Positions 48,689-61,451 of a stretch of 64,000 nucleotides of DNA are shown here, piece by piece. The stretch spans positions 496,001-560,000 of the forward strand of contig NC_014122.1 in NCBI RefSeq assembly GCF_000092305.1. Reading direction: 5' to 3'. Source of the stretch: Methanocaldococcus infernus ME. Lineage in GTDB: Archaea > AGJL01 > Methanococci > Methanococcales > Methanocaldococcaceae. Under the pieces are notes generated by a model, which saw nothing but the letters and a program-made list of their open reading frames with translations, had not been told where the DNA came from and searched no databases. The stretch's first letter is position 1, and each line of letters opens with the position of its first letter. The translations under genes and the position numbers were made by a program.

Positions 48689-50170
48689 TTAAAATAGGGT
48701 TTCTAAGGTTTTATACTTATTTAGAAGCTTTAAGGCTATCTCTGGGATAAAGGAGGTTATATAAGCTTTCCCTACAGAGATGGCTTTTTTATCATCTCCA
48801 TTACATGGATAGGCATTAATATTATTCTCATTTAATATCCTTATTGTAGCTCTCTCAACAAACTCATCTTTATCTGAGATGTAAGCTTCTTCAGCTCTCT
48901 CAGCTATCTTCCAAGAGATATATCTCCCTCCTAATAAGCCAACTTTCTCCTCATCTATATCTTCTATACTCTTACTTGGCTTTAAATTACTTAACTTACT
49001 CTCATAGATAGCTCTCCAATGAGCATCTCCAATATAGAAAGAGCCTAACCTACTTGGATATATCTCTCCCTTTAAAAAGTTTCCACTCATGGCTATAGCC
49101 TTAGCTATCTCTTTACCCATTAATTTAAAGCCTTCCTCTTTTATAATTCTCATAACTCTCCTTAACCCAAAGTTTCCTCTCCTTGCTGTTCCTGGAGAGT
49201 AGCCACACATGTACCCATGATGGTTTAAAGGAAAGCCAGTTATTACAGTATTTAACCCAGCTCTTAGTCCAATTCTTAACTCATCTTCATAAGCTCCATT
49301 TGTAGCTACAACTCCTCCTTTAACTAAGATTCTTGAGATAGCTACAGCTTTAGCAAAGTTTTTAACCCTATCCTTTAAGTTGAATGGTCCACCTTCAACA
49401 ACAAAGACATCAACATCTAAGTCAATACAGGCTAAGATCCCCTCTATTAAGTCATCATATCCATCTCCTATGTGGAAAATGCCTTCAACCCCTTTCCCAA
49501 ACCTCTTAGCAGCTTCAGCCACTTCTCTCATCTCATCTATAGGGGCACCATGTTCCTCTCTTCCCTGTTCCTCAACAACATTGACACAGACAGTTGAAGC
49601 CAACCTTATCCAATCTAAGAACTCTTCTTCATACTCCTTCTCTTTCTCAATTAGTCTCTTATGAATTCTTTCCCTTGGACATTCTCTTGCTAATCCTAAG
49701 TTATAACAATCTCCTCCACAGAAAACAATTTCCTTAGGGAACCTCATAGGACCATATTTTCCAAAGTGGTCTATATCTATTGGAACCTCCACAGTGTCAT
49801 AAACTTTTTTAAAAACTTCTAATGGGGTTAAGTTCTCTTTCTCAGCTATATCAGCTATAGCATAGCCACAGATGTGTATGGGAAATCCTATATAGTCTGA
49901 GAGAATACAATTTTCTAAGAGCTCTATTAAAGACAAAGAGGAAGAGCATGGCCCTATAGCTAAATCAACTAAATCACATCCCAATGGAAAGGTTCTTAAG
50001 TTGTTCCCAAGTTTAATAATTTCTTCTAAGCTTAAGCTATCAACTGTATCAACAACCTTTATAATATCTTCTTCTTTTAACTTCCCTTTCTCTATCTTAT
50101 CTAAGATAATTTTCCTCAACTCTAAGCCAGCAAATTTATTTTTTACAGTTTCCTTTATTAAGTCTTCCAT
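48689..50170 (-). CDS. hcgG: Probable HcgG/HmdC ([Fe]-hydrogenase guanylylpyridinol cofactor synthesis)
   Basis: A 493-residue soluble protein. Distinctive stretches are FPLGCDLVDLAIGPCSSSLS, VFCGGDCYNLGLARECPRER, EEHGAPIDEMREVAEAAKRF, GIFHIGDGYDDLIEGILACI and ITGFPLNHHGYMCGYSPGTA. I match these from memory to the Hmd co-occurring protein HmdC/HcgG, which takes part in building the FeGP cofactor of [Fe]-hydrogenase; a methanogenesis-marker assignment is the alternative. hmd is not in the window. The start at 50170 is preferred because GTGATT precedes it, overlapping the tiaS stop. Confidence 0.55.
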   Translation of the reverse strand: MEDLIKETVKNKFAGLELRKIILDKIEKGKLKEEDIIKVVDTVDSLSLEEIIKLGNNLRTFPLGCDLVDLAIGPCSSSLSLIELLENCILSDYIGFPIHICGYAIADIAEKENLTPLEVFKKVYDTVEVPIDIDHFGKYGPMRFPKEIVFCGGDCYNLGLARECPRERIHKRLIEKEKEYEEEFLDWIRLASTVCVNVVEEQGREEHGAPIDEMREVAEAAKRFGKGVEGIFHIGDGYDDLIEGILACIDLDVDVFVVEGGPFNLKDRVKNFAKAVAISRILVKGGVVATNGAYEDELRIGLRAGLNTVITGFPLNHHGYMCGYSPGTARRGNFGLRRVMRIIKEEGFKLMGKEIAKAIAMSGNFLKGEIYPSRLGSFYIGDAHWRAIYESKLSNLKPSKSIEDIDEEKVGLLGGRYISWKIAERAEEAYISDKDEFVERATIRILNENNINAYPCNGDDKKAISVGKAYITSFIPEIALKLLNKYKTLETLF

Positions 50171-50175
50171 AAAAA

Positions 50176-51438
50176 TCACTTAATTAAGTCAATAAGTTGG
50201 ATAGGCTTACTTAAATGCCTCCTTGCAACTCCAGGAACTTCATAAAAGCCTATTTTCAAATCCCTCTTAATCTCCTCTTTCTCAATCTCCTCATATTTTA
50301 TAACTTTTTTACACCTCTTACACTTGTAGCCAACCTTCTTGCCCTTAGCCTTTAGTGTCCCTCCACAGTGAGGACATCTCTTATTTAACCTATAAATCTT
50401 TTCCAATTTTAAGATCTTAATTTTCTCTATGTTAATTGTTAATGGCTCCTCTCTAACAGTTCCATAAACAGCTACAAAATCTCCAGGAATTAGCTTTCTA
50501 ATGGTCTCTCTAAAGCCCTTGGTTGGTTCATAGGCTATACAGTCAATATTTCCAGTGTCATCAGAGAGTTTAAAGATGACATGTCCCCCTTCTATATCTC
50601 TTGGCTTTTCAGAAACTTTTCCATAAACAATAACTCCAGTGTTAGGATAAATATCTCTAATTTTCATAACCCTTAGATGAACATCTGTTCCATGGTTAGT
50701 TTTAAAGATCATAAATCTCTCAGGTTTCTCTCCCTTAACCATAAAATAGGCATCAATTAAAGTTTTAATATTAATTCCTCTAATGCCAAAGAGAACTGGA
50801 CATGGAGTGTTAGGAGTAATTAAAACCTTCTCATTTTCATAGTCATAGTTGTCAAAAGTGTAAGGAAATGTTTTCCTATCCATCTCTATAACACTTCTCT
50901 CATCTATCTCTCTCCTCTTCCCCCAATTTTCCTTTTTTCTGTAAGCTAATAGCTCATAAGTGTAAGGAGGTTCAGAACTTATAGCCCCTAAGGCTCCAAT
51001 AATCCCAAGCCCTTTTTTAAATTTTATAAACCCTCCTCCAACTCTCTTAATAACTTTCTCAGCATATTCCAAGGAGAGAATGTTAAAAAGAGCTTCTTTA
51101 TAGTAATTTCTTAAAATTTCTCTATTTTCTTTAAATTTTTCCCTATCTAAAAAAACAATTCCTGGGTTTGTTTGGTCAGAGGAGAGATCTGAATATTTTT
51201 CAACAAACTTTATAGTTATCTCTCTAACTTCCTCCTTATCTCTCTTCTCTAAATCATCTAAAATTTCTATACAAACTCCACCATTTCCTCTTGTCTTATA
51301 CTTAACCATTGGATTTAGTCTTATCAACTTAGGAATGTTTAAAGTGTAACTCTTCTTAAGCTCTTCATAAATTAGAGTAGCTAAGTAAGTTGTACAAAAC
51401 TTTTTTCTGCTGTCAGTGTCATCTATGCCAATGAACAT
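50176..51438 (-). CDS. tiaS: tRNA(Ile2) 2-agmatinylcytidine synthetase TiaS
   Basis: A 420-residue protein: MFIGIDDTDSRKKFCTTYLA is the TiaS N-terminus (catalytic Asp residues), KTRGNGGVCIEIL follows, then an OB-fold domain (VIVYGKVSEKPRDIEGGHVI) and a C-terminal zinc ribbon (RCPHCGGTLKAKGKKVGYKC, KRC). TiaS attaches agmatine to the wobble C of tRNA-Ile2 so that it reads AUA, a very frequent codon here. It overlaps the ribosome site of the hcgG-like gene. Confidence 0.92.
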   Translation of the reverse strand: MFIGIDDTDSRKKFCTTYLATLIYEELKKSYTLNIPKLIRLNPMVKYKTRGNGGVCIEILDDLEKRDKEEVREITIKFVEKYSDLSSDQTNPGIVFLDREKFKENREILRNYYKEALFNILSLEYAEKVIKRVGGGFIKFKKGLGIIGALGAISSEPPYTYELLAYRKKENWGKRREIDERSVIEMDRKTFPYTFDNYDYENEKVLITPNTPCPVLFGIRGINIKTLIDAYFMVKGEKPERFMIFKTNHGTDVHLRVMKIRDIYPNTGVIVYGKVSEKPRDIEGGHVIFKLSDDTGNIDCIAYEPTKGFRETIRKLIPGDFVAVYGTVREEPLTINIEKIKILKLEKIYRLNKRCPHCGGTLKAKGKKVGYKCKRCKKVIKYEEIEKEEIKRDLKIGFYEVPGVARRHLSKPIQLIDLIK

Positions 51439-51464
51439 AAAAAACCCTTAAAAATTAAAAATTT

Positions 51465-52751
51465 TTAGAAGAATGGATTTCTAAAGTTTCTTCCAGCATA
51501 TTTAGATAAGCCAAGCTCTTCCTCTATCCTTATTAGTTGGTTATACTTAGCTACCCTCTCCCCTCTTGCAGGAGCTCCTGTTTTTATTTGGCCAGTGTTT
51601 AAAGCCACTGCTAAGTCTGCTATTGTTGTATCTTCAGTCTCTCCACTTCTATGTGAAACTATCACTGAGTAACCATTTCTAAATGCCAAGTTAGCAGCAT
51701 CTATAGCTTCACTTAGGGTTCCTATTTGATTAACCTTTAATAATAAGGCATTAGCCGCTTTTTTCTTAATTCCTTCCTTTAGTCTTTCAACATTGGTAAC
51801 AAAGAGGTCGTCACCAACAATTTGTATATCTAATTCTTTAGTAATCATTGAGAAGCCTTCAAAGTCTTCCTCATGGAATGGGTCTTCAATAGAGACTATA
51901 GGATATCTCTCAACCAACTCTTTATAGTAATTTAAAAGCTCTTCTCTACTTAGCTTTTTCCCTTCTATGTAATAGTAACCATCTCTATAAAATTCTGAAG
52001 CAGCACAGTCTAAGGCTAAGACTATCTCATCCTCATATCCAGCTCTTTTAATACTTTCCATTAATAGATCTAAAGCTTCCTCAGCCTTCTTTAATGGAGG
52101 GGCAAAGCCTCCCTCATCTCCAACATTTATAGCTGATTTTCCATACTTTTCTATAATTGTATTCTTCAAAGTGTGATAAACCTCAGAGCCTATCCTTATA
52201 GCTTCTCTTACAGTACTTGCTCCAATTGGCATAATCATAAACTCTTGAATATCTAAATCATTCCCTGCATGCTTTCCTCCATTGATAATATTCATCATAG
52301 GGACAGGCATGACATAACTGTTAGCTCCACCTAAGTATTTATAGAGTGGAACCTTAGCTGTGTCAGCAGCTGCTTTAGCAACAGCTAAGGAAACTGCTAA
52401 GATGGCATTAGCCCCTAACTTGGACTTGTTTGGAGTTCCATCCAACTCAATCATAATATAGTCTATCTCTCTCTGCATTCTTGAGTCATAACCAACAATC
52501 TCAGGCTTTATAATTGAATTTATATTCTCAACAGCTAACAAAACCCCTTTTCCTCCAAATCTCTTTTCTTTATCCCTTAACTCTAAAGCCTCATGTGTTC
52601 CTGTTGAGGCTCCACTTGGCACTATTGCTCTTCCATAACCCTTTCCCTTTGTTATTACTTCAACCTCAACTGTAGGGTTTCCTCTAGAATCTATAACTTC
52701 TCTTGCTATTAAATCTTTAATTTCAAATCTCTCATCAATATGATTTAACAA
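51465..52751 (-). CDS. eno: Enolase
   Basis: A 428-residue enolase. [20 protein letters not shown] is the N-terminus, [20 protein letters not shown] carries the substrate His region, and the metal ligands appear in [24 protein letters not shown] and [11 protein letters not shown]; the catalytic Lys is in [14 protein letters not shown] and [11 protein letters not shown] closes the site. The only start codon in frame near the conserved N-terminus is a TTG at 52751, preceded by GGGAGGGA; relatives begin with ATG at the position that is Ile5 here. Glycolytic/gluconeogenic, housekeeping. Confidence 0.95.
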   Translation of the reverse strand: MLNHIDERFEIKDLIAREVIDSRGNPTVEVEVITKGKGYGRAIVPSGASTGTHEALELRDKEKRFGGKGVLLAVENINSIIKPEIVGYDSRMQREIDYIMIELDGTPNKSKLGANAILAVSLAVAKAAADTAKVPLYKYLGGANSYVMPVPMMNIINGGKHAGNDLDIQEFMIMPIGASTVREAIRIGSEVYHTLKNTIIEKYGKSAINVGDEGGFAPPLKKAEEALDLLMESIKRAGYEDEIVLALDCAASEFYRDGYYYIEGKKLSREELLNYYKELVERYPIVSIEDPFHEEDFEGFSMITKELDIQIVGDDLFVTNVERLKEGIKKKAANALLLKVNQIGTLSEAIDAANLAFRNGYSVIVSHRSGETEDTTIADLAVALNTGQIKTGAPARGERVAKYNQLIRIEEELGLSKYAGRNFRNPFF

Positions 52752-52836
52752 CCAAATCCCTCCCTGTAAGCTTTTAATAACTATATAACCTTAAAAATAA
52801 CAAGAAACAATATTTAAAAATTTTGTGAGTGAGAGA

Positions 52837-53322
52837 ATGAAAGTAGTTTTAGATGCCTCAGCTGTTATCCATGGTTTTAATCCTCTAAATTATGAAGAGT
52901 GCTATATAACCCCAAAAGTTTATGAAGAGGTTAAAGAGAACAGAATTTTTTTAGATCAGGCCATATCCTTAGGAAAGTTAAAAATTTTAGAGCCTAAAAA
53001 GGAGAGTATAGAGAAAGTAAGAAATTTGGCTAACAAGGTTGGAGAACTCTTATCTGAAGCTGATATAGAGGTTTTAGCTTTAGCTTATGAGCTAAAGGCT
53101 TTAATTTTAACTGATGACTATGGAATTCAGAATATAGCCAAAAGATTAAATATTAAGCATAAAGGAATATACTATGATAAAACAAATAAAATTATTGTCT
53201 GGAGAAAGGTTTGTTTAGGCTGTAAAAAAAGTTATCCAATTAGCTATGAGTATGATGAGTGTGAAGTTTGTGGAAGCCCACTAAAGAGAAAGGCTGTTAA
53301 TGTTAAGAGGGAGGGGAAATAA
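52837..53322 (+). CDS. nob1: Endoribonuclease Nob1 (PIN domain and zinc ribbon)
   Basis: A 161-residue protein. The PIN nuclease domain has acidic residues at VVLDASAVIHGF, SEADIEVLALAYEL and ILTDDYGIQNIA, and the C-terminal zinc ribbon is VCLGCKKSYPI...CEVCGSPLKRK. Nob1 cuts the 3' end of 16S rRNA during 30S maturation. The start at 52837 follows GAGTGAGAGA. Its TAA shares a base with the next ATG (TAATG). Confidence 0.9.
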   Translation: MKVVLDASAVIHGFNPLNYEECYITPKVYEEVKENRIFLDQAISLGKLKILEPKKESIEKVRNLANKVGELLSEADIEVLALAYELKALILTDDYGIQNIAKRLNIKHKGIYYDKTNKIIVWRKVCLGCKKSYPISYEYDECEVCGSPLKRKAVNVKREGK

Positions 53323-53927
53323 TGGCTTTAGGTTTAAGAACTATGGTTATGCTGTCAGTAACAATTATAGTTTTGGGAATAGTTTTTATTAGCTTTTTAA
53401 AGATAACTGATAAAGTCTTAGGACACTCTGGATTAAGTGATCAAGACATCAGTAAAGGAAAAGAGATAGCTGAACTCTCTTTAAATCAGATTGCTACTTA
53501 TGGAAATATTTCAATAAAAATAGTTGATCTCTTTAAAGCTAAAAAAGTTATTGGTAATATGGGAAGAAAGGAAGGTGATAAAAATGAAACCTTCCTATTT
53601 ATAAAAGTTAGGATAGATAACCATGGAGATCTTCCTTATCAAATATCTAACTTAGACTTTGAGCTAAAGGATGAAAATAATAAAACTTATGATCCTGAGG
53701 TGAATGTTTTAGACATCCCTGATGCCTTAGTATTAACAGCTGTCCAACCACATAGGAAGATAGAAGGTTATTTAATATTTAAAATCCCTGAAAATTTGGA
53801 AAAGTGTAAATTAGTTTATAAGCTTAATAAGGTTGAGGGTTATGTATTTGTTAGAAAGGAAATTCAGTGGAATATTAATTTAACAGATGTTAAAGAGTTA
53901 GATGAGTACTCTGTTATAAGAAAGTGA
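53322..53927 (+). CDS. Membrane-anchored protein with DUF4352-like extracellular domain
   Basis: A 201-residue protein with one N-terminal membrane helix ([19 protein letters not shown], about residues 8-26), then a linker. A beta-sandwich follows that resembles DUF4352: [36 protein letters not shown] and [16 protein letters not shown]. Such domains face outward. It is translationally coupled to nob1 and lies 4 nt before mmp10, so it shares an operon with ribosome and methanogenesis genes, without an evident functional link. Confidence 0.68.
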   Translation: MALGLRTMVMLSVTIIVLGIVFISFLKITDKVLGHSGLSDQDISKGKEIAELSLNQIATYGNISIKIVDLFKAKKVIGNMGRKEGDKNETFLFIKVRIDNHGDLPYQISNLDFELKDENNKTYDPEVNVLDIPDALVLTAVQPHRKIEGYLIFKIPENLEKCKLVYKLNKVEGYVFVRKEIQWNINLTDVKELDEYSVIRK

Positions 53928-53931
53928 GACT

Positions 53932-55137
53932 ATGTTACTTTTAGATCTAAAGGGAGAGCCTGGAAAAGACTGTAGAGGATTTTGTAAATTTTGCTATTTT
54001 AGAAAGTTGGATAAAAAGAGAGTTGAGCCACTTGGCTGTAAAAATTGCCAATTTACTATAGGTTGTGACTACTGTACATACTCAGTTAGGGAATTAAATG
54101 GCCCCTTCCTCCCAATCCCTTTAATTTTAATGCAACTACAAAGCTCTCTAATGTTTAAAAGATATGAGAAGGTTAATATTACTGCTGGAGGAGACGTTAG
54201 CTGCTATCCTAACTTAGTAGAGTTGTGTAAAGCTATAAATGACTTTGGCTTAAAGATACATCTTGGCTACACTTCAGGGAAGGGGTTTAATGATATAAAG
54301 ATAGCTGAGAGATTGGTTGAGTGTGGAGTTGATGAAGTTACTTTCTCAGTATTCTCAACTGATCCTAAGTTAAGAGAGGAGTGGATGAATGATAAAAATT
54401 CAGAGAAAGCTATAGAGTGTCTAAAATACTTCTGTGAGCACTGTGAGGTTCACACAGCCATTATAGTTATCCCTGGAGTGAATGACCAAGAGGTTTTATA
54501 TAAAACCCTCTCAGACCTTGAAGAGTGGGGAGCTAAGGGAGTAATATTAATGAGATTTGCAAACACTGAAGAACAAGGTTTAATATTAGGAAATGCTCCA
54601 ATACTTGAAGGAATTAAGGTTCACACTTTAGAAGAGTTTAAGGAAATTGTTAAAGAGGCTTATGAAGAGTTTAACTTAAGGGTTACAGGAACTCCTCTTT
54701 ATGACCCTGTTACAGGAACACCTTTTGCTATAGCTAAGGAGGAAAAGATATTAGAAAAATTAAGAGAGAAGATAGAAGGAGAAGGAACTATAATAACTGG
54801 AAATGTCTCTTACCCATATCTAAAGAAAATCTTTGAGGGAACAGAGATTAATGTGGTTAAAGTGAATAAGGATATAGCTGATCTCATAACAGCAAAAGAT
54901 TTAGAGAAAGTAAATAAGAAGGAGTTGAAAGAAACAGTTTTTATTCCTGAGAAGGCATTTGTACATGATGAAGTAGCCAAAAGAATTTTAAATAGAGATA
55001 TTATAGTAAGAGTTGGCTCTCTAACCTTAGATGGAGAGGTTAGTGGAGTTTATACAAAAAAGGAAGCTTTAGATTATGAAATTAAAGCCTTTGAAGAATT
55101 CATTAGAATGATAAATTTCTTTGGGTATAAGAGATGA
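53932..55137 (+). CDS. mmp10: Mmp10, radical SAM methyltransferase of McrA arginine
   Basis: A 401-residue methanogenesis marker protein 10. It opens with [20 protein letters not shown] (the radical SAM cysteines) and continues [20 protein letters not shown], a second cysteine set, and [12 protein letters not shown] as the GGE-like motif. Mmp10 uses SAM and cobalamin to methylate an arginine in methyl-coenzyme M reductase subunit McrA. The start follows AAAGTGAGACT. Its stop overlaps the THEP1 start by 4 nt. It is a methanogen hallmark gene. Confidence 0.9.
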   Translation: MLLLDLKGEPGKDCRGFCKFCYFRKLDKKRVEPLGCKNCQFTIGCDYCTYSVRELNGPFLPIPLILMQLQSSLMFKRYEKVNITAGGDVSCYPNLVELCKAINDFGLKIHLGYTSGKGFNDIKIAERLVECGVDEVTFSVFSTDPKLREEWMNDKNSEKAIECLKYFCEHCEVHTAIIVIPGVNDQEVLYKTLSDLEEWGAKGVILMRFANTEEQGLILGNAPILEGIKVHTLEEFKEIVKEAYEEFNLRVTGTPLYDPVTGTPFAIAKEEKILEKLREKIEGEGTIITGNVSYPYLKKIFEGTEINVVKVNKDIADLITAKDLEKVNKKELKETVFIPEKAFVHDEVAKRILNRDIIVRVGSLTLDGEVSGVYTKKEALDYEIKAFEEFIRMINFFGYKR

Positions 55138-55637
55138 GGGTCTTTATAACTGGAGAGCCAGGAGTTGGGAAAACAACTCTAATAAAGAGAATTTATGAGC
55201 TGTTAAAGGATAAGTATAAGGTTGGAGGATTCATTACAGAGGAGATTAGAGAAAAAGGGAGAAGAGTAGGTTTTAAAATAAAAGACTTCAGTGGAAATGA
55301 GGAAATCTTAGCCTATGTTGGAGAAGGCCATCCAAGGGTTGGGAAATATAGAGTTTATGTAAAAAATTTAGATAAAGTTCTTGAATCTCTAAGTTGGGAA
55401 GATAAAGACATTATTTTAATTGATGAAATTGGAGCAATGGAATTTAAAAGTAAGAAATTTAAAGAGTTCTTAGATAAAGTTTTAAGCTCTAATAAAGATT
55501 TGATAGCTACTTTACATAGACACTATGTTAATAAATTTAAAGACTTTGGTAGAGTTATAAGGCTTGAGAAGAACAATAGGGAAGAGATTTTTAAACACAT
55601 AGTTAAGGTGTTGGAAAATGAAGGGTATGTGTTATAG
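55134..55637 (+). CDS. Nucleoside-triphosphatase THEP1 family
   Basis: A 167-residue NTPase. Walker A is [20 protein letters not shown] (GEPGVGKT at 7-14), [19 protein letters not shown] is the family motif, and Walker B is [14 protein letters not shown] (about 95-108). THEP1 proteins hydrolyse several nucleoside triphosphates; the physiological role is unclear. It overlaps mmp10 (4 nt) and nmd3 (20 nt). Confidence 0.9.
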   Translation: MRVFITGEPGVGKTTLIKRIYELLKDKYKVGGFITEEIREKGRRVGFKIKDFSGNEEILAYVGEGHPRVGKYRVYVKNLDKVLESLSWEDKDIILIDEIGAMEFKSKKFKEFLDKVLSSNKDLIATLHRHYVNKFKDFGRVIRLEKNNREEIFKHIVKVLENEGYVL

Positions 55638-56703
55638 ATGTGGAGCTATTGATGAGTTGATAGATGGCTTATGCCCTCTTTGCTATAAACAACTAAATCC
55701 ATTAATTGAAATTCCTGATAGAGTGGAGATAGAAGTTTGCCACATGTGTGGCTCTTACAAGAGGAAGACTTGGCAAACTCCTAAGGGAGAGAGTCCAGAG
55801 GAAATAGTTGAGGAAATTGTCAGATGGGCAGTTAGGGATAACTTAGAAGTTAAGGGAGATGTTGAAATAGAAGTTCTTCCTTACATCTCTCAACTTCCTG
55901 GAGGGAAGAGGAGTAAGTTAATTGTTCCAGTTAAGATTATTGCTAAGGGTAAGTTGCCAGGAGAGAAGGAAGAGAGGGAAGAAGAGAGAGATATAGAGGT
56001 TCATTTAAAGATGGTTCAGTGTCCAAGATGCTCAAGGTTCATGTCTAATTATTATGAAGCTACCCTACAAGTAAGGGCTATGAATAGATACTTAACTGAG
56101 GAAGAAAAGGAAGAGATTGATAAGTTTGTTAGGGAAGAACTATATAGAAGGCTGAAGAAGGATAGAATGGCATTTATATCCAAATTTATCCCTCAAAAGG
56201 AAGGGCTTGACTATCAACTTGGCTCTGTTGGAGCAGCGAGATCAGTGGCTCAGAGGATAAAGCAGAAGTATGGAGGGAAGATAACAGAGAGTGCCACTCT
56301 TGTAGGAGTAGATAGTGAAGGAAATGAGTTATATAGAGTAACTGTCTCTGTAAAGATTCCTGAGTATAGGGTTGGAGATGTAGTGGAATATAAAGATAAG
56401 TATCATGTGGTTTCAGCCATAACAGAGAATAAGGTTTATATGAAAACCTTGGATGAGAAGAGGGAGAAGGTTGGAGTATCTTGGCACATAGCTGAAAAGG
56501 AAACAAAGTTAATTAGTAAAAGGGAAGATCTTAGCTCAGCTACAGTAATCTCAACCATCCCTAAGTTGATGGTGATGGATGATAGGAGCTATGAAATTTA
56601 TGAGTTTGACACTAACTTAGATGTAAAAGAGGGAGACAAAATTAAAATCTTAAAGAAAGATGAGAGAATTTACTTAGTGGGAAAGGATGATAGAGATAGA
56701 TAA
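55618..56703 (+). CDS. nmd3: Nmd3-family ribosome export/assembly factor
   Basis: A 361-residue archaeal Nmd3. The N-terminal zinc-binding cysteines are [20 protein letters not shown] and [13 protein letters not shown], a third [19 protein letters not shown] follows, then eIF5A/L22-like beta domains. Eukaryotic Nmd3 accompanies the 60S subunit; in archaea a role at the subunit interface in 50S maturation is likely. It overlaps THEP1 by 20 nt and the methyltransferase by 17 nt. Confidence 0.88.
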   Translation: MKGMCYRCGAIDELIDGLCPLCYKQLNPLIEIPDRVEIEVCHMCGSYKRKTWQTPKGESPEEIVEEIVRWAVRDNLEVKGDVEIEVLPYISQLPGGKRSKLIVPVKIIAKGKLPGEKEEREEERDIEVHLKMVQCPRCSRFMSNYYEATLQVRAMNRYLTEEEKEEIDKFVREELYRRLKKDRMAFISKFIPQKEGLDYQLGSVGAARSVAQRIKQKYGGKITESATLVGVDSEGNELYRVTVSVKIPEYRVGDVVEYKDKYHVVSAITENKVYMKTLDEKREKVGVSWHIAEKETKLISKREDLSSATVISTIPKLMVMDDRSYEIYEFDTNLDVKEGDKIKILKKDERIYLVGKDDRDR

Positions 56704-57832
56704 AAGAGCTTACCAATCTATTAAGAATTTCTCAAGGATAATTTATAGAAAGGTTATAAAGAATAAAGAAGAGTTGCCTGAGCATGAAGATATTATAGAG
56801 CTATACTACAATGGTAAGTTTGTGGCTAAAGCTATCTATAACCCTAAATCTGTAATTATAAAGATTTTAACAACTGAAAGAGAAGAGATAGATTATAACT
56901 TTTTTTATAAAAGGATTGAGAGGGCTAAGTATTACAGGGAAGAGGTCTTAAACTATAAAGATGTGTATAGATGGATCTATGCTGAAGCTGATTCTCTACC
57001 AAATATAATTTTTGATAAATATAATGAGCTTGGAGCCTTGCAACTTATGTCAAAGCTTATAGAGAGGAGATATCTTAAAGATCTTGTCAATGCTTTTTTT
57101 GATCTCTCAAACTTAGAAAGTATCTATGTAAAAAAGGGAAAGAAAGGAGAAAAAATTAAAGAGAGGGTTTTTGGAAATAAGGAGAAGAAGGAAACTATAA
57201 TTAAAGAAGGGGAGGCTAAGTTTATTGTCAATGTTAAAGGTCATAAAACAGGCTTCTTCTTAGACCAGAGGGAGAATAGATTAGCATTAGAGAAATTCAT
57301 TAAGCCAGGAGATAGGGTTTTAGATGTCTTCTGCTACACTGGTGGATTCTCTGTCCATGCAGCTATAAGAGGAGCTTACGTTACTGGAATAGATCTGTCT
57401 AAGAAAGCTCTAAGCGTAGCTGAACAAAATATGGAAATTAATAATATCCCTAAGGATAGATATGAATTTATTGAAGGAAATGCCTTTGAGATTTTAACAG
57501 ATCTTGCCGATAGAGGAGAGAAGTATGATGTTGTTATCTTAGATCCACCAGCCTTTACAAGGGATGAGGATGATATAAAAAGAGCTTTAAAGGCATATTC
57601 AACCATAAACTACTTAGGGATAAAGTTGGCTAAAAGAATATTTGTTACTTGCTCTTGCTCTCATCATATTGATAAGGAGATGTTTAAGAGAGTTGTCTTT
57701 TCTTCAGCATTTAGGGCTAAGAAAAATATGTTTTTAATAGAGTATAGAGGACAAGCTCCAGATCATCCTATAGACATAGCCAACAAAAATTTAGAGTATT
57801 TAAAGTGTATCTTCTTTTATGTTAAAAACTAA
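56687..57832 (+). CDS. RlmI-like SAM-dependent rRNA (cytosine-C5)-methyltransferase
   Basis: A 381-residue protein with an N-terminal PUA-like domain (about residues 1-75) and a methyltransferase domain. [17 protein letters not shown] is the linker motif of the RlmI family, motif I is [20 protein letters not shown] (about 205-224), and [15 protein letters not shown] and [14 protein letters not shown] carry the substrate-binding and catalytic Cys. E. coli RlmI makes m5C1962 in 23S rRNA; the archaeal target is inferred. It ends 6 nt before the convergent DUF106 gene. Confidence 0.85.
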   Translation: MIEIDKRAYQSIKNFSRIIYRKVIKNKEELPEHEDIIELYYNGKFVAKAIYNPKSVIIKILTTEREEIDYNFFYKRIERAKYYREEVLNYKDVYRWIYAEADSLPNIIFDKYNELGALQLMSKLIERRYLKDLVNAFFDLSNLESIYVKKGKKGEKIKERVFGNKEKKETIIKEGEAKFIVNVKGHKTGFFLDQRENRLALEKFIKPGDRVLDVFCYTGGFSVHAAIRGAYVTGIDLSKKALSVAEQNMEINNIPKDRYEFIEGNAFEILTDLADRGEKYDVVILDPPAFTRDEDDIKRALKAYSTINYLGIKLAKRIFVTCSCSHHIDKEMFKRVVFSSAFRAKKNMFLIEYRGQAPDHPIDIANKNLEYLKCIFFYVKN

Positions 57833-57838
57833 GATGTT

Positions 57839-58420
57839 TTATTTTATCCCCAAGATCTTCCTTAGGATGGTTGAGCAAACCATAGAGCTCATTATATACC
57901 ATCCCAACCATCCTAAGGCATTTGGCACAACTTTAAAGCCACCATGGTAAAAGACAGAGCCAAGCCAATGCCAGAAGTCAAGGAGCATAATCTTACTTAT
58001 TATTATTGGAAGATAGACTACAACTCCATTCCAGTCAGGATAGAGTTGATGATACAAACCATTAAAGCCATAAAGATGCTTCATATAGATAAAAATTAAG
58101 ATGATTGGGACAAAGGTGTAGATCATAGGTTTAAAGCTTAACCTCATTAGCTCAGCATTTAAAGCCATCATCTTCTCTTGCTCTTCCTGCAACTTCTTTA
58201 AAGCCTCTGGATCTTTTGTAGCTAATTTATACTTTTTCTGAAACTTCTTTATCTCTTCTTTTAACTCTCTAACCCTCTCCTGATCAACCAGTAGTTTAGT
58301 AGCTATGTTAGAGATTAAAGACACTCCCAGGGAGAAGATTAAGATGCCTATAGCTGGGGGATAGTTCTTAACTATAGGCAATACTAAGGAATCAATAAAA
58401 TTTAAAATTGATTCAAACAT
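57839..58420 (-). CDS. DUF106 membrane protein (EMC3/Oxa1-superfamily insertase)
   Basis: A 193-residue protein with three main membrane segments (about residues 20-42, 100-117 and 160-190) and a basic cytoplasmic coiled coil ([20 protein letters not shown]). This is the archaeal DUF106 family, related to YidC/Oxa1/EMC3 and able to bind ribosomes. It follows secY and adkA, as recalled for M. jannaschii, consistent with membrane protein insertion. The start at 58420 is preferred over a TTG at 58429 because AAGGTTGA, overlapping the adkA stop, is its ribosome site. Confidence 0.85.
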   Translation of the reverse strand: MFESILNFIDSLVLPIVKNYPPAIGILIFSLGVSLISNIATKLLVDQERVRELKEEIKKFQKKYKLATKDPEALKKLQEEQEKMMALNAELMRLSFKPMIYTFVPIILIFIYMKHLYGFNGLYHQLYPDWNGVVVYLPIIISKIMLLDFWHWLGSVFYHGGFKVVPNALGWLGWYIMSSMVCSTILRKILGIK

Positions 58421-58425
58421 TCTTT

Positions 58426-60326
<1,901 letters not shown>

Positions 60327-60532
60327 AAAATACCACCTCAATAAATCTTTTTATTTTTTAGTTATTTAACAAAAATTTCAAAATAGAAAAGTCTTTTAAG
60401 AGCAAATTATCAAAATCTCTAAAAAAAAGTAAAATAATATTGGCTAAAAAATTAAAATTTAAATTCTCCTCTTCTTCTGTAAATTCAATATTATCATCAA
60501 AAAAGAGAAATAAGAAGATAATTAAAAAGAGC

Positions 60533-60964
60533 TTAGAGTTCAACAACCTCTCCACCTGCTGACTCAATCTTCTCCCTTGCCTTTTCAGAGACTTCTATAG
60601 CTTTAACCACCATAGGGATAGTAACCTTTCCTCTACCTAATACTTTTTCATAACCTAACTCTAAGACATCAACTATATACTTATCTCCTTCCTTCTCAAA
60701 CTTGTCAGGGTTTTTTAGGACAAGTTCTTCAAGCTCTCCAACATTTATGGTTTCATAACTTTTAACTAAGCTTGGGTGCCTACTGAATCCATACTTCCCA
60801 AATCTGTCAGGATCATACTTTATAACCCAAGTCCAATGGTGGTCAAATCCTCCAGAGAATCCTCTACCTCCTCTATTTCCAGCTCCTCTTCTTTTCTTAT
60901 GGCTTCCCCATCCAAAGGTTCTGGAACCTCTCTTCTTTTTAACTTTTCTTCTCTTTCTTATCAT
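60533..60964 (-). CDS. rpl15: Ribosomal protein L15 (uL15)
   Basis: A 143-residue basic protein, MIRKRRKVKKKRGSRTFGWG, with KKRRGAGNRGGRGFSGGFDH, the glycine- and arginine-rich extension that threads into 23S rRNA. It lies in archaeal spc order after L30. A 190-nt AT-rich gap with no credible gene separates it from secY. Confidence 0.97.
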   Translation of the reverse strand: MIRKRRKVKKKRGSRTFGWGSHKKRRGAGNRGGRGFSGGFDHHWTWVIKYDPDRFGKYGFSRHPSLVKSYETINVGELEELVLKNPDKFEKEGDKYIVDVLELGYEKVLGRGKVTIPMVVKAIEVSEKAREKIESAGGEVVEL

Positions 60965-60977
60965 GTTTTTCCCCTCT

Positions 60978-61442
60978 TTACATCATTCTCTCCAATAACT
61001 CATTAATCTTCTCTCCTCTATATCCTAAAGCTCCTCCAATGTTGAAGTGTTTCTTAATTCCTCCTCTCTCATAACCCTTTCTTGGAGGATGTAATCTAAA
61101 GACAGGCTTTAGAGGAGTGTCCTTTAATTTAATTTCTCCATTTATTATTTTTTCAGCTAACTCTTCAACAGTCATTCCAGTCAATTCCTTTATAATTTCA
61201 GGGGTAACTTTTTTATCCCCCTTTAACCTTCCTCTCTTTAAAATTAATTTTATCAATGTTTCTTTATTTATCTCTCCCCAGGTTATATAATCCTTAGCCT
61301 TCTGTAACATTCCCTTGTATGTTTCTGTTTCAGGGACTATAACACAGTGGTTAGTTTTGTGTAATCTTAACATCTTTAAAGTGTCAGCAATGTCTCCTCT
61401 AACCCCTATTCTTCCCCTAACTCTTACAACAGCATAAGCCAT
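60978..61442 (-). CDS. rpl30: Ribosomal protein L30 (uL30)
   Basis: A 154-residue archaeal L30, longer than bacterial L30. [20 protein letters not shown] is the conserved N-terminus and [20 protein letters not shown] the archaeal/eukaryotic C-terminal extension. Ribosomal spc cluster, between S5 and L15. Confidence 0.96.
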   Translation of the reverse strand: MAYAVVRVRGRIGVRGDIADTLKMLRLHKTNHCVIVPETETYKGMLQKAKDYITWGEINKETLIKLILKRGRLKGDKKVTPEIIKELTGMTVEELAEKIINGEIKLKDTPLKPVFRLHPPRKGYERGGIKKHFNIGGALGYRGEKINELLERMM

Positions 61443-61451
61443 GTTTCCACC

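Noticed and set aside
60358-60567. A 69-codon minus-strand frame between L15 and secY
   Set aside because: It overlaps the end of L15 in another frame, has a Phe/Leu/Asn composition typical of random AT-rich DNA, and has no ribosome site.
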